Source: Terebella lapidaria (taxonomy: Eukaryota > Annelida > Polychaeta > Terebellida > Terebellidae). From it: 64,000 nt of DNA. Made by a program: the position numbers and the translations under genes. Under the pieces are notes generated by a model. The model had not been told where the DNA came from. It ran no database searches and was given only the letters and a program-made list of their open reading frames with translations. Positions 8,984-20,960 of the stretch are shown here, piece by piece (the stretch's first letter is position 1; every line of letters starts with the position of its first letter). The stretch is taken from the NCBI GenBank assembly GCA_949152475.1, contig OX424556.1, forward strand, positions 61,710,451-61,774,450, written 5' to 3'.

Positions 8984-10333
8984 CAGTTGGTGCTTCCGGC
9001 GGAGCTGCGGAAAGAAGTACTCCACCAGTTGCATGACCTCCGGGTGACCGGTCACTTGGGAATCCGGAGGACCGTCCATAGGCTACAACAGCGCTTTCAT
9101 TGGCCTGGTAGCAGCCTGGACGTGCAACGGTGGTGCGCAGCCTGCCCTCGGTGTCAAGCTCGCAAAGGAGTTCCGACTCCTGGCCGCCACCCCTTAACCA
9201 CGGTTAAGGCGGGCACGCCGTTTGATCGGATAGCTTTGGATATACTGGATACCCACCGGGTTACCCCGCGTGGTTTCCGGTACATCCTAGTGATTTCCGA
9301 CTATTTTACCAAGTATACCGACGCCTACCCACTGCGCCGCCAGACTGCGGACGAGGTAGCTCGGTTATTGGTGAATAGATGGGTGGTGTACCATGGGGTA
9401 CCTAAACAGGTACATTCGGATCAGGGCACGCAATTTGAGAGCAACCTGTTCCGAAACCTAGCACAGATGCTAGGGAGTACCAAGGTGCGGACCACCCCCT
9501 ACAGGCCCCAGTCCGATGGCCAGGTCGAACGCTTTAATCGATCGGTCCTCAACATGCTGGCGGCCTTTGTGAATGATCGTGCGAATGATTGGGATGACCA
9601 CCTCCCGTATGTCTTAATGGCGTACAGGTCGTCGGTCCACTCCTCGACCGGAGTTACTCCGCACGCGATGTTGTACGGCCGGGAGCTAAATTTGCCCGTG
9701 GATATTATGTATCCAACTGCGGCAGAGACCGGCGCGGTACCCCAGTGCGGTCCGGAATACGTGGAGTGGATTCGCCGCGCCCTGGCGAACGCCCATGATT
9801 TCGCGCGCGCGCGCCTGGACAAGTCTGCCCTCCGGCAGAAGCGAGGCTATGACGCCCATGCTAAGGGTAGGCCAGCTTTTGCGGAAGGCGACAAGGTGCG
9901 CTACTATTATCCGCCGCTTAAGCAAGGCAATAAATTTGCTAAGCCGTGGATAGGCCCGTTTACCGTACTGAAACAGGTGACAGATGTGGACTACCGGATC
10001 CGGAGGGATTCCGATCCGGACAGGGTTCTGGTTGTCCATATCGATAATCTGAAGAAGTACGAGGGCCCGCTTGTCATGGATCCGCTAATTCAAGATGCGG
10101 AACCGGATGATGCTCCCGTATGGGATCCGTCCGGTCAGCATCCGCGGACTCCGGACGAGCGTGTGCGCCGTATGGTGGGCCTCCCGGACCTCTCTGACCC
10201 GTCAGATGATGGACTGGGTGGCTATCAGCCAGATGACGGCGATCCGCAGGTACCCCCACTCCCTCCAGTACCTGCGGATGACGGGCGGCCACGCCGGAAA
10301 CCACGTGCGCCAGCCCGGTATGAGTGGGAATAA
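8984..10333 (+). CDS. pol: E1 Pol: integrase
   Basis: This is in the same frame as the upstream pol, separated only by the TGA at 8981-8983. It inserts cDNA into the host genome. Residues are counted from 8987. An HHCC zinc-binding domain lies near 15-55. The DDE triad is Asp85, Asp145 and Glu181, giving the classic D-x35-E. A GPF-type C-terminal module (KPWIGPFTVL) follows, and there is no chromodomain. No in-frame ATG lies near the start (the first codons are CAG, TTG), so integrase can only be made as part of Pol by readthrough. The C-terminal tail is acidic and Pro/Asp-rich. Confidence 0.92.
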   Translation, partial: QLVLPAELRKEVLHQLHDLRVTGHLGIRRTVHRLQQRFHWPGSSLDVQRWCAACPRCQARKGVPTPGRHPLTTVKAGTPFDRIALDILDTHRVTPRGFRYILVISDYFTKYTDAYPLRRQTADEVARLLVNRWVVYHGVPKQVHSDQGTQFESNLFRNLAQMLGSTKVRTTPYRPQSDGQVERFNRSVLNMLAAFVNDRANDWDDHLPYVLMAYRSSVHSSTGVTPHAMLYGRELNLPVDIMYPTAAETGAVPQCGPEYVEWIRRALANAHDFARARLDKSALRQKRGYDAHAKGRPAFAEGDKVRYYYPPLKQGNKFAKPWIGPFTVLKQVTDVDYRIRRDSDPDRVLVVHIDNLKKYEGPLVMDPLIQDAEPDDAPVWDPSGQHPRTPDERVRRMVGLPDLSDPSDDGLGGYQPDDGDPQVPPLPPVPADDGRPRRKPRAPARYEWE

Positions 10334-11038
10334 CCTTCTGCCCATGCGGATGCGTCTGCGGTACCCGTCTGTCATACTATGGATGGGTTTTAGGTCGTTC
10401 CGTGAGAGTCCGCACGACTTACCTCCGCGGGTGGCTACTTTGTGGCCATCTTCGGAGTTGAGGTCCGCGGAGACTTTCATGTCGTAACGCCGCCGCTCCG
10501 CATCCGCCCTCCTGTAGTTTCTAGTGCCAGGGACGTGCGGATGGCCTGTCCGCACCTTGTGGACGGCTGTCCGGCGTAATCCGCACAACGGTTACGCTGG
10601 CCGGACGAATTTACTGTTTCGGCCGGACGCCCCTGGTCCCGGGACAACCTCTTATATGGCCAGACTGAGGTTGGGATTTACGTCCGCTACGGGAGAAGCG
10701 TCTTCCCACGGATTTGGGGAACTGGCTCTGGACGCGGGGACAGTGTCCGCAGATGAGGACTGATGTCCGCGGTTCGTCCGCGTGACTCGTCCGGCGTCCG
10801 CGGCGCTTTAAGATGACGCACTTCGGTGTAGTTATCCCCCGTGAGCCACTACTGTAATTGCGGTTATAGTAGTTTAAGGTTTCTACGGCAGGAAACCGTT
10901 TACCATTATTTATAATGGACCGGCTGTTAAGTCCGCGCGTGCGGACCAGCCGCGGCAGTGGGGGACGCTCATTTTCGTCCGGATCGCACCTTATAATACG
11001 CGGTCCGGCCGGGATGACCGAATCCCCGGCCCCTTTCT

Positions 11039-11049
11039 AAGAAGGGGGT
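11039..11049 (+). other. internal polypurine tract
   Basis: AAGAAGGGGGT matches exactly the 11 bases of the PPT next to the 3' LTR (13681-13691). The same 11-mer occurs at the equivalent place in E2 (33024-33034), so it is conserved within the family. It could act as a second plus-strand primer. Confidence 0.5.
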
Positions 11050-11852
11050 CGTATTGTACATGCGCAGCATGCTTTGTGGCTTTTAATCCCTATCATTGTC
11101 ATTGGATAAGGTCAATATGCCAAATTTATGGTGGGCGTTCGTTCTGGACTCCGTTCGCGGGCAGTTCCGGACGTCCGCCGGCTATTGATTTCATCATGTT
11201 AGGGATCCTCTAGATTGGGCGCCGGCATGACGGGCACGTTCCCCCTAGCCATAGGGGCTACGGACCATGCCGGCTCCGCGTCTAATCTATTGGTTCCGCG
11301 CTCCAGTAGTCGTTTGGATTGGCTCTGGGTTGGACCGGACACCGCTCCGCGGTCGGGCTGTACGTTGGGATTGCTAGTGGGCGGGTCGCTACCGCCCATA
11401 GGGCGCCCAATTGTCTGTCCGGACGTCATGGGTATGTCCGATCGCCCTGTAAGCGTACCAGCGGCTATGGGGAGTGATTTTGTTTATTTTCCATCTCACC
11501 TTATTATTTAGTGAGTGGATTATATAAGCCACAAGTGTGCGGCATGTCTCTGGAGAATTCTGTTCTTGCTCGATTAATGACACAATTGAGACAAGTATGT
11601 GAAATTTCCTTTCCGGTGCAATAGAGAGTAAGAAATCGGGAGATTTCCGCTCTCGAAAGAGGGGTGTAAGGAATTGCGTTAATTTTGACAGTGACGGGTT
11701 GATGTGCATATCCGAAAAGACTGGAGAATGACAATTTATTGTTGTTTTCGTCTGACATAATCGTAACAACCACAAGTTAGTGGTTACTGTCAATTTTAAG
11801 CCCAATTTCCACCTTGCTGTGTGATTAATTTTACGTCATTGACCGCCGGTGC

Positions 11853-13296
11853 GGACGCTAAAGCGAATGACTAATCTTAATTACAATATATATTTGCGAG
11901 GTCCCCCGGGATAGAAATACATTTTCTACCCGTATACATGGAGTGTGAGGAGTCACCGGAGGGAAATGATTGTTTCCGCATGAGTTTATAGTGTTTGAAT
12001 TTTGGTTCGAGCAATGTGTCATTTTGACCGGGGACAGAAGTTTTCAGTGACTCCGCGTGCGCTGCTACGCGTGTAGAATAGCTGTCAACATTTGCTGCAT
12101 GTATATTTATACAACAATGTCGAACCCGGATTATTTATTTAATCTCCAGATGTGTAGCGCATTTGTTTTGTGCCATCCGCATTTCGTCCGCCGATGCGGC
12201 GCTGAATTCCGCGGGATCCGCGTGTCCGGTGTTCGAGATGCGGGTGATTTTGTCAGTTGTAAACTCCCCATGCGGGCCGTGCTGAAGATGTGCGGGCGGG
12301 CGGGCGGCTGCATGAAAGTGCAGACGTCCGTCCATCTGCGTGTCTGTACACAGGCCTGTGCGGGTTGCAGTATACAGATACTGGCAGTCGATGCGGCTTG
12401 CCGCGTTGGCTTTGATAGCTGTCTGCGACAGCTGTCCGCAGGTGTATGTGTGTCTGCTAGATGTACATATGTCATGCGGGCGTGCCGGAGTCGCTCCCGC
12501 GGCTCCGCCCTGCCTCAGACCCGTTCTGCGGATCTGAGGAGCCGGCCGGCAGGGCGGTCGGCAACATTTTTAGAGGACGCTAAAGCGAATGACTAATCTT
12601 AATTACAATATATATTTGCGAGGTCCCCCGGGATAGAAATACATTTTCTACCCGTATACATGGAGTGTGAGGAGTCACCGGAGGGAAATGATTGTTTCCG
12701 CATGAGTTTATAGTGTTTGAATTTTGGTTCGAGCAATGTGTCATTTTGACCGGGGACAGAAGTTTTCAGTGACTCCGCGTGCGCTGCTACGCGTGTAGAA
12801 TAGCTGTCAACATTTGCTGCATGTATATTTATACAACAATGTCGAACCCGGATTATTTATTTAATCTCCAGATGTGTAGCGCATTTGTTTTGTGCCATCC
12901 GCATTTCGTCCGCCGATGCGGCGCTGAATTCCGCGGGATCCGCGTGTCCGGTGTTCGAGATGCGGGTGATTTTGTCAGTTGTAAACCCCCCATGCGGGCC
13001 GTGCTGAAGATGTGCGGGCGGGCGGGCGGCTGCATGAAAGTGCAGACGTCCGTCCATCTGCGTGTCTGTACACAGGCCTGTGCGGGTTGCAGTATACAGA
13101 TACTGGCAGTCGATGCGGCTTGCCGCGTTGGCTTTGATAGCTGTCTGCGACAGCTGTCCGCAGGTGTATGTGTGTCTGCTAGATGTACATATGTCATGCG
13201 GGCGTGCCGGAGTCGCTCCCGCGGCTCCGCCCTGCCTCAGACCCGTTCTGCGGATCTGAGGAGCCGGCCGGCAGGGCGGTCGGCAACATTTTTAGA
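11853..13296 (+). repeat. 722-bp tandem duplication inside E1
   Basis: Copy 1 is 11853-12574 and copy 2 is 12575-13296, starting GGACGCTAAAGCG. They differ at one base that I noticed (AAACTCCCC versus AAACCCCCC), so the duplication is as young as the insertion itself. E2 has a single, diverged equivalent. Confidence 0.92.
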
Positions 13297-13660
13297 GGTA
13301 CTATCACTTTTGATCACTCGGTGTGTCGTTTTACAAAATTTCTAAATTTAAAGTCTAACCTTAAAAATATTCCAAAGACTCGACACACCGTCCTTTTATA
13401 ACGGATGACCTTCCAAGGTCATCACACGGTTTTGGACCACCTCGGTCAAAATTTTAGCTTGTTTATGAGGGTTTATTCAAAATTGCAAAGCGTGTTATAG
13501 TTTACTCCGTAAGTCCGGGGGTAGTTCCCCATTCTTCCAAAAGGGACTCTTAAAGTCCTAGTGTGTTGCGCCGTGACTTCTGGGTACCGTTCACCTTGCT
13601 TCCTTCGGTCCGCCATGCGATGCCTTCGTCGTGTTTTGCAGTTTTGGGCGCAGGCGGAAC

Positions 13661-13693
13661 ATGTTGGGGACCAACATTGTAAGAAGGGGGTAA
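13661..13693 (+). other. PPT with adjacent conserved hairpin
   Basis: AAGAAGGGGGTAA (13681-13693) abuts the 3' LTR and is the plus-strand primer. Just upstream, ATGTTGG-GGA-CCAACAT (13661-13677) is a 7-bp perfect hairpin. Both are identical in E2 (37129-37161). Confidence 0.8.
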
Positions 13694-14430
13694 TGTGGCG
13701 ATTTTGCCCTAAGCACGCGGCAGGTGTTTGTAAACATAAATGCCATTTATGTGGCCTTTTCGTACTTGGCCTTGTTTTGACATGCTCCGTTCGAGCGTGC
13801 GTTGCCACGGCGACGTATTGTAATTTACGTTCCAGTAAACTATAACAATGGATCGATTTAACCTCGCGTGCGCCCTACAGTTTCTGGTGTATTATATATA
13901 CACTGGAAGCGACTCGTTCGAGGAGATTGTCCAAGATCGAGAGACAGGACGCACACGAGGCTCGGCCATGAGCTTTGTGTTCCCTGTTTGCGAGTAGTGG
14001 GCTCCTAGAGCCCCGGGGACGATTTCCGTGGGGAGGCCCGGGCTGGGAGAGACGAGTTGCTGACTCGGGGGCCTTCGGCCCTGTGGATCGCCAGCTCTCT
14101 CCCTTCCCGGGACGTGTGACAGAGGCTCTGGCCAGCATGTCGGGCTGTACGGGGTTCCGTCCCCGAGGCAGACCGCGGCTCGCCAGGCCCCGCCAGTTAA
14201 CACCGTGGTGATGAACCAGTTTCTGAACGGTGTCCGTAGGCCTGGGAGTGTCGGGTGGGCTGTTACCTGGTTACCGTTAATGATGAAGTAGTTACCGTGT
14301 CCGCCGCGACCTCCGGTGAACGGCCCTGCCGCGAGGATCCGGAATAGCGGATGCGCGTCCGCAAGGACTCGGATGAGAGAGGACTATCCTCGAGGATCCC
14401 GAAGAGCGGACGGTAGTCAATAACTTTACA
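13694..14430 (+). repeat. 3' LTR of E1
   Basis: 737 bp, one detected difference from the 5' LTR. It ends TTTACA, followed by the TTAT target duplication. It carries copies of the X-box (13801-13814) and TATA box. Confidence 0.95.
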
Positions 14431-15000
14431 TTATCTTCCGCATCACTCCCCCCCCCCCCCTCATCATCACTCCCCCATCGTCATCCCCCTCATCATCTCC
14501 CTCATCCCTCTCATCTTCACCCCCCCCCCCCCCATCATCATCATCATCCCCTCATAATCATAATCATCACCCCCTCATCATCGTCATCATCATTACCACC
14601 AGCAACAACAACATCCGTATCATCCATCTCTAACATTTTCAACTCGTCGCTCGCTATCTTGGTTTTATTTATATGTGTGTAAATTCGAGTGCCTCACTAC
14701 CAATCATTTAAAAAAAAAAACCCACATTTACATATCGTTATTCAGTAAGGTTAACAGTCTACTGACTATCACATCACAACTTGTGCTGCAACCAGTGTAC
14801 ATTCCGAAACATGTTACAAACATTAACAACATTAGCCTGTAATGTACCTCCAATGATCAATCTGTATGTATCATATGTAAATAGTGTAATACAGCAGCAC
14901 GAATAAATTCTATCTCCCCATCTATCTATCTATCTATCTATCCATCCATCTATAATGGAAACATGTACATTTTCAAATTGATCCGACGATCCTGAACAAA
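14431..15000. repeat. microsatellite-rich stretch
   Basis: Degenerate TCATCACCCCC repeats with long C runs (14431-14600) and a TCTA/TCCA tetranucleotide run near 14920-14950. No gene is visible. Confidence 0.7.
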
Positions 15001-17986
15001 GTTCTTAGGAGGGTGGCCCCCACAAAACAGGGCAAATAAGTTTCTACATTTTCTACATTGCATAGGGAGTCGGGACCCTCCCCCAATCAGCTGACCATCT
15101 CTCCAGGAGAGGAAGCGAGTAACAAGTCTAATTTCCGGAAGGACATTGCCATGATTGCACGGACTTGGGCATACCAGGAGATATGATGCAGGGACATTAC
15201 TAAAAGTATTGAAAGGTCAAAGTGGCATTACTGAAGGGTTGACTTCGCCTCGACCTTGAGAGAAGGTCGAGGCGAAGTATTAATAACCTATGCCATACAG
15301 GTGAAGACCACAAAGCTTCAAGTATTCCATTTCTCGTAAAAGGAGGGTCATTTTGGATGTGAATGCAACTCACGAGATGTTCCAATCGCACTGGCACTCT
15401 CACCTGCATGCCACAGGATCGTGTTCAGCACCCAAATGGTTACACAGTTTGCACTTTAATAACTGGCCAATTGAATTGGGTAGTCAGGGAATGAGTTTTG
15501 ATGAAGGTTCCAGACGTCGTTCAAGACAGACGAGGCCGATGCAGGTTCCATTTCATGGACAAGCACAAGTGAGGCTATGAGAATTGTGATGATGATGATT
15601 ATCATGATGAGAGGGATGAGGGGGTGTGGGTGATGAGGGGGGTGATGATGATGATGATGATATCCGTTCTTGTATAGCGCACATCCTGCGCAGAAACTTG
15701 GATGTATGCACTTTCCACAAAGTGTTTAAGTACAAAATACGTAACGGAAATATGTGACAATTGCAAAAGGCTTGGTTGCCCACCTTTAGTCGGAGTTGAG
15801 TGTGAACAAGGCTGGTCTTATCCGATACTGAGCGAAGTGCTCATGCCGTGTGTACACATGGAAGAGATTCTGTTTTAAGATGATGGAAACACTGTATACG
15901 TAGGTCATGATATGATATTGTATCTGGAGCTAGCATGGAAGCTAGTGGAGATCAGCTAACAGGGGGGGGGGGGGGGGGAGGGGAATTTTTGTATGGGGAA
16001 CGTGTGGTAATACTTGTTGCTTCTGCAAGCGGTTGGTGACCTTGAGTAATGTATCTTAATAAGGTGTTGCAGTAGTCGAGGTATGAGATATAGTGGGGTT
16101 ACGAAAATTACCAGACCAAGGTCAGAGAGAGGATGTGGAGGGAGGTGCCTGTCCACTGTACGGAACCTACCACCTCAAGGTAGGGCCATCAGCTCAACAT
16201 GTGGACGTGGAGCACAACACCCTTTACTTTGAGGTTGCCTATAACTATTTATCCCGGGAGCCAAGGACTCTCTATTCAGAGAGTACATGTAGTGTGCTCA
16301 CCGTCATGCTCACTGTGATCCAAGGAAATGACTTCCCAGAATCTGAGGCGTTGGCTGTATTTATAGCGCATGGGTATGAGGGAAAACGTGACAAACATGA
16401 AACAGTAATGTATCTCAAGATACCAGCCAATGACGAATATACGTTACTGTGGTAACGCATGCTTCGAATCTGAAGCGGCCTGAATATGGTGTATGAAAGT
16501 GGCCAAAAGTAATCTTTGGGCAAAATTACCACATTCGTTTCGGACATGCCTTGATGTACCTCATGATTGCATTTGATGATTTGCTTTCGTAATTATTGTG
16601 GAATTCAATGCTAGAGTCCCACATCATGATTTAATGCTGTCTAAAATGGCCCAATAAACTTTGTCATTGATCAGTTCACAGCTCTACACAATTGTAGTGC
16701 TTCATGATCTGAGTGGTCGTACTTTTGCTCAACTTATTGAGAACATGGTTTATGTGAGCATATAACAACTGGTTTTCTTTCTTAACAGGATAACTCAAAT
16801 GCTCGCTGACGTACATCATCCATTTATACACGTTTATTGCAACATCTTTCATTGAATTATTGAATTTCTTGATACATAGGGGACTCGTCATCTTCAGCTC
16901 ACCAAGAACCATTTGGTGTCCTTGTGTTTTAATGCACGTAGATGTAGAGGTTCATACAGCATGGTGAAAGCTGTAATAAATCTGTATTTAACATCACTCG
17001 TCTTTCTGTATGGAAGAGCTCTCAGGAACACTGAACTTTGCTTTTGAGTTGGTGAAATGCTGCATTTTTTCAGTCCAATTGGGTGGAGTTCTGGCAGAAC
17101 ATGTGTAGAAATTCATCGTGTTCAGCCTCTATTTTATGAAACACATTGATCACATTTCGTGCCCCCAGAAATTCCAGTGATGACCCTCAGGGTAGGATAC
17201 GATTGAGGCTTTCAGTTGCAGTATTTGGGCCAAAGTTTAAGCATTTGCATAGGAATGATCCAAAATATGCTGATAGAGGAGATTTTCAGTGCAGAATAAT
17301 GACGCTGCATTGACATGAGTCATGAATCCACACACAGGTGTATTTGTGTTGGATCTTTCGGTTCCTCGACTTGTGAACTAATTCTGATGTGCGACTGTCG
17401 GTACTGACTTTTCATGATGTAGCTCATCTTGATCACATTTTCCCATATGAGTGACCATATGCATACACCAGGACCCAAGCCAACATGAGATATTTCACAT
17501 AAAAACTGGCCCGTGATTTGTTGTTAAAGGAATAAAGTTCAAGTTACTGTAGTTGTTCAGGACACATACTCTTGATTATATATATTTCGTTTAGGACTCC
17601 TATATTTTGTTTAGGAGGTCTACACATTGAATGGGTATTGTTATTTGGCTAAAGATTCTTGATAACTGCTACTTTCTCTAATATGGGTATGGCAATAACG
17701 ATCGATCAATGAACACTCCTGTCCCTACGTCCACACAACTGTCACCGGAGGAACGTACAAAAAAATCTCATAGCGCCTCCGTCTCTAGCCAAATCCCCAC
17801 CTACGCACAAAGTCGTGACGTCATACGCAAATGGATTAATCACACAGATAAATTTAACGAAATTTCGCAAGAAAACATAAATTTTTGTGTCATCTATACC
17901 ATATTATGACGTTATATCTTCCGTAACAGACAGGGAAGAAACTGGCGTCGGCCGAACTCGAAGGTATTCCTCACAAGGACACGGAA
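15001..17986. other. upstream region of KCTD gene, no gene recognised
   Basis: Holds a 16-bp perfect hairpin (15242-15278), a GATGAT microsatellite near 15640 and a 17-G run at about 15962-15978. The frame 16093-16455 (120 codons) has no recognised domain and no clear splice or promoter context, so it is not called as a gene. Confidence 0.5.
15242..15278. repeat. 16-bp perfect inverted repeat
   Basis: ACTTCGCCTCGACCTT (15242-15257) pairs with AAGGTCGAGGCGAAGT (15263-15278) across a 5-base loop. No poly-T follows closely. Confidence 0.85.
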
Positions 17987-19668
17987 ATGTCTGGGGAACA
18001 GCGGACGGTCATTAAAGGGACCGCTTCAAAATATGTCAAACTCAATGTGGGAGGGGTTCTGTTTTACACAACTATCGGGACATTGACCAAGCATGACAAT
18101 ATGCTCCGGGCCATGTTCAGTGGCCGTATGGAAGTTCTCACAGACTCAGAAGGTAAACTTCATCATCTTTGACTTTTTTACCATCTTCACTCTAGAGTTT
18201 TACATGTCTGTTTTGGTACAAAATGTCTATGTAATGTAGACGGACAACTACGTGCTATCTTTTATGTAGTATCTGTCCGAATTTTGCTGTGACCCCAACT
18301 TTGCTAACCACCTATTTTTCTTTGCTTATTTTGCTAAAACTCAAATCATGGCTAAAAGCAGCAATGTTTCATTCAGCTGCTTCAATGTTTTAACAGAATA
18401 AAACTGATTTGAACGAGTCTAAAACACTGTTGGTAAATTCAGGGATACAGCGAAATCAGGACGGCTAGCTCTTTATGAGGTGTGAAATCGCCAGTAAAAT
18501 GTGGACACAAGGCCTATCAATCAATAACTTGACTAGCAATGAAATAGTAAACTGTTTATTATATTTTACACACATCCATGCAATAGTGTTACTGTTCTAG
18601 GTTGGGTGCTGATAGATCGATCAGGAAAACATTTTGGAACAATCCTGAACTTCCTCCGTGATGGAAACGTGCCACTGCCTGACACAAAGCGAGAAATGAC
18701 GGAGATACTGATTGAAGCCAAGTATTACCTACTGCAAGAACTAGTCGATATGATTGAAACTCAGCTGAAGAAACTAGAAGGAATAGACCCAATCTGTCGT
18801 GTCCCACTGATCACTTCCCCCAAAGAGGAACAAGCCATTATCTCCGCCACACCAAAGGTTTGAGAAATTCAATCTTCATTTCAGACTTTTCAATGTATGC
18901 TCTCAGATGTAAGCCATGTTCAATAAGAAAAGTGTTTCTAAATAACATCCCATTTTTTAGATCTTGTCTTGAGAACTGAGACCATTCCCATTATTTTCAG
19001 CCTGTGGTTAAGCTGCTGTGTAACAGACACAACAACAAATATTCCTATACAACGTGAGTGTCAGCAGTCTGATACTGACAATATTATGACTTGTCATCAG
19101 AACAACTTCCTAACTCATGTGCATATGTACTTCTCTTCAGTCAGACCATTATTTTCATTTTATCTGGATAATCTTCTCCCTCAGGAACTCTGATGACCAC
19201 CTACTGAAGAACGTGGAACTCTTTGAGAAGTTGTGTCTGCGATTCAACAAACGCATTTTGTTCATAAAAGACGTTAATTGCAGCCAGGAAATATGTTGTT
19301 GGTCATTTTATGGTCATGGGCAGAAAATTTCGGAAGTGTGTTGTACATCGATAGTTTATGGGATGGACAAGAAACACACAAAGGTGAACACCAGAACTGA
19401 ACAATTCTCTTTGATCTCAACTGTTATTGTAACTGTCATTGGATCAGTAATCTCCTGCTTGTTGTTCTTACTCAAGTTTGTATCCTTACAGGTGGAGTTT
19501 CCAGAGGCACGGATCTTTGAAGAGACACTGAACGTGCTGCTGTATGAGAATCGTGACCGACCAGACGCAGAGGTGATGCTGGCAACACGCAATCGCAGCG
19601 GCGGTGGCTATGGCAGTGATGAGGAGGGCGAGGATAGAGAGAAGCTGGACAAACTACGGCGAAAGTGA
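17987..19668 (+). CDS. KCTD10: BACURD-type BTB/KCTD protein (five exons)
   Basis: Coding exons are 17987-18152, 18601-18857, 19001-19053, 19185-19383 and 19492-19668. All introns are GT-AG and phases join cleanly to 283 residues. The family (KCTD10, KCTD13, TNFAIP1) forms BTB oligomers that bind Cullin-3 and present substrates such as RhoA for ubiquitination. The BTB/T1 domain covers about 15-115 (KYVKLNVGG, then MFSGRMEVL, and [14 protein letters not shown]). The conserved family C-terminal domain follows ([36 protein letters not shown]). The tail is acidic-basic and shorter than vertebrate proteins of about 313-316 residues. An in-frame TAA lies upstream of the ATG. The three vertebrate paralogues cannot be told apart here, so the symbol is nominal. 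Confidence 0.93.
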
Positions 19669-19920
19669 CCGGTCCAGTCCTGTGCACTGGGATTTAATGG
19701 TTTTTGTGTGGGGGGGTGGGGGGGGAGTATATTTTGCAGGTGTTGCATGGAGAAGTCAGGGATCGAAGGGGCATATTTAATGGATCTTGGCTGTCAAAGG
19801 GATTTGTTTATTGCTTACTGCATGCAAGTGATTGTTGTGTGCAGAAATGGTTAAAAACACTTTAGTAATCAAGTTGATGGACTTTGTGTAGATGTATTGT
19901 TGAATGTGTATATTCATATA

Positions 19921-20211
19921 CTGTATCGTTCCTAATAGTAGCATAGGGAGCCATAGCAAGACCTCCTGCAGTAGCGTGCACAAAAATGAGGTTAAGCTTG
20001 AGGTCAAATTTCATAAAATCACTGAATAATATAACTATAACCTTCAATCCCCTTTATTATGATTCGAATAACATAAACATTTGGATTGGAACACTCCAAG
20101 CTCTAATTAGAAAGATATGAAGTGAATTACCATGATTACATGGTTACAGAAATTGAACATTTTTGGGGGGCGCTCTACTATTAGCGTGTGTCACTATTAG
20201 GACCAATACGG
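19921..20211. mobile_element. 291-bp MITE with TA target duplication (copy A)
   Basis: The ends are inverted copies of CCGTATTGGTCCTAATAG, flanked by TA. A second, better preserved copy lies at 49967-50260 in the opposite orientation. Size and TA duplication suggest a Tc1/mariner-mobilised element. Confidence 0.75.
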
Positions 20212-20844
20212 TAAGTCAAACTAGATAATGTGAGTTCAGAGTTGTCGAGGATTGTTACTAAATACGAGATTTGTGTGATGTGATAGGTGATGAAAAAGTA
20301 CTCTAAAAGGGGAAAAATGCTATAAATTGGATCTGTGTGAGCCATAAAAAATACAAGAAAATGTAATATCCACTACAAATACTACCATGAGTTCAGTTAT
20401 CCAATTCGTGACATATCAGCCACTTGTCAAAAGTGAAATATTTGTCAAAGATATTCTTAAAGATTTTTGTATCAGACCAAGTACCCACATAACCCACATG
20501 AGAAAGTTTCATAGGATTCCCCTTTTACAATGACCTATTCCATGTATTCCTGCAGATAATCAGCATGACCAGTGTTTGTAGAAAGCATTTGTCCAGTTTG
20601 AGATTTGGATTACATCTATCGTGTAGTTATGGGGCATGGACTGTTTGCTCACATGAGTGCAGACTGTTGTTGAAACTTGTTATGGAGAATCACGGTCCAC
20701 AGAATTCATGCCGTACCATAACATATAAATGTTGTATATCATTACTTCATTAAAGTTCTTGATATTTCTCAGTGTCTTTGTGGAGTTGTATATAAAATTT
20801 GCACTTAACCCTACTGGTCTTAACCCTTCAGACAAAATATCATT

Positions 20845-20960
20845 ACTGTATCCCCTGAACAAAGTTCAGTGGATACTATGGATCTTCGATTGTCACGCTG
20901 CTGCCACAGACACTTTCTTGTGAGCACTCTACAGATCACATTTCTGATTCAATTTTGATA
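20845..20960 (+). repeat. dispersed repeat (copy 1)
   Basis: Matches 24115-24245 (CCCCTTAACAAAGTTCGG..., shared ACACTTTCTTGTGA) with many substitutions. Function unknown. Confidence 0.6.

Larger units (their letters stand above)
10334..13660 (+). other. E1 long 3' region without a convincing gene
   Basis: About 3.3 kb between integrase and the PPT. It is GC-rich at first (many CCGGAC/GTCCG words), then more AT-rich. It aligns in stretches with 32690-33960 and 36676-37128 of E2, but E2 holds an additional coding region where E1 has only about 0.36 kb. It includes an internal polypurine tract (11039-11049) and a 722-bp tandem duplication. ORFs such as 12057-12596 lack any recognisable domain and are duplicated along with the repeat. 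Confidence 0.7.
2961..14430 (+). mobile_element. full-length Ty3/Gypsy LTR retrotransposon E1
   Basis: The element runs from LTR to LTR (2961-3697 and 13694-14430, both 737 bp, TG...CA). TTAT flanks it on both sides (2957-2960 and 14431-14434) as a 4-bp target duplication. Order is LTR, PBS, gag, pol (protease-RT-RNase H-integrase), a 3.3-kb 3' region, PPT, LTR; integrase after RT-RNase H marks Ty3/Gypsy (Metaviridae). The LTRs differ at only one base that I found, so insertion was very recent. The copy carries one in-frame TGA in pol, so it is either freshly disabled or uses readthrough. Confidence 0.95.

Noticed and set aside
12057-13345. Cys-rich 179/188-codon frames in the 3' region of E1
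   Set aside because: They lie in the tandem duplication, match no domain and are not kept in E2.
16093-16455. 120-codon plus-strand frame
   Set aside because: No recognised domain, no splice partners and no promoter; left as possible chance frame.
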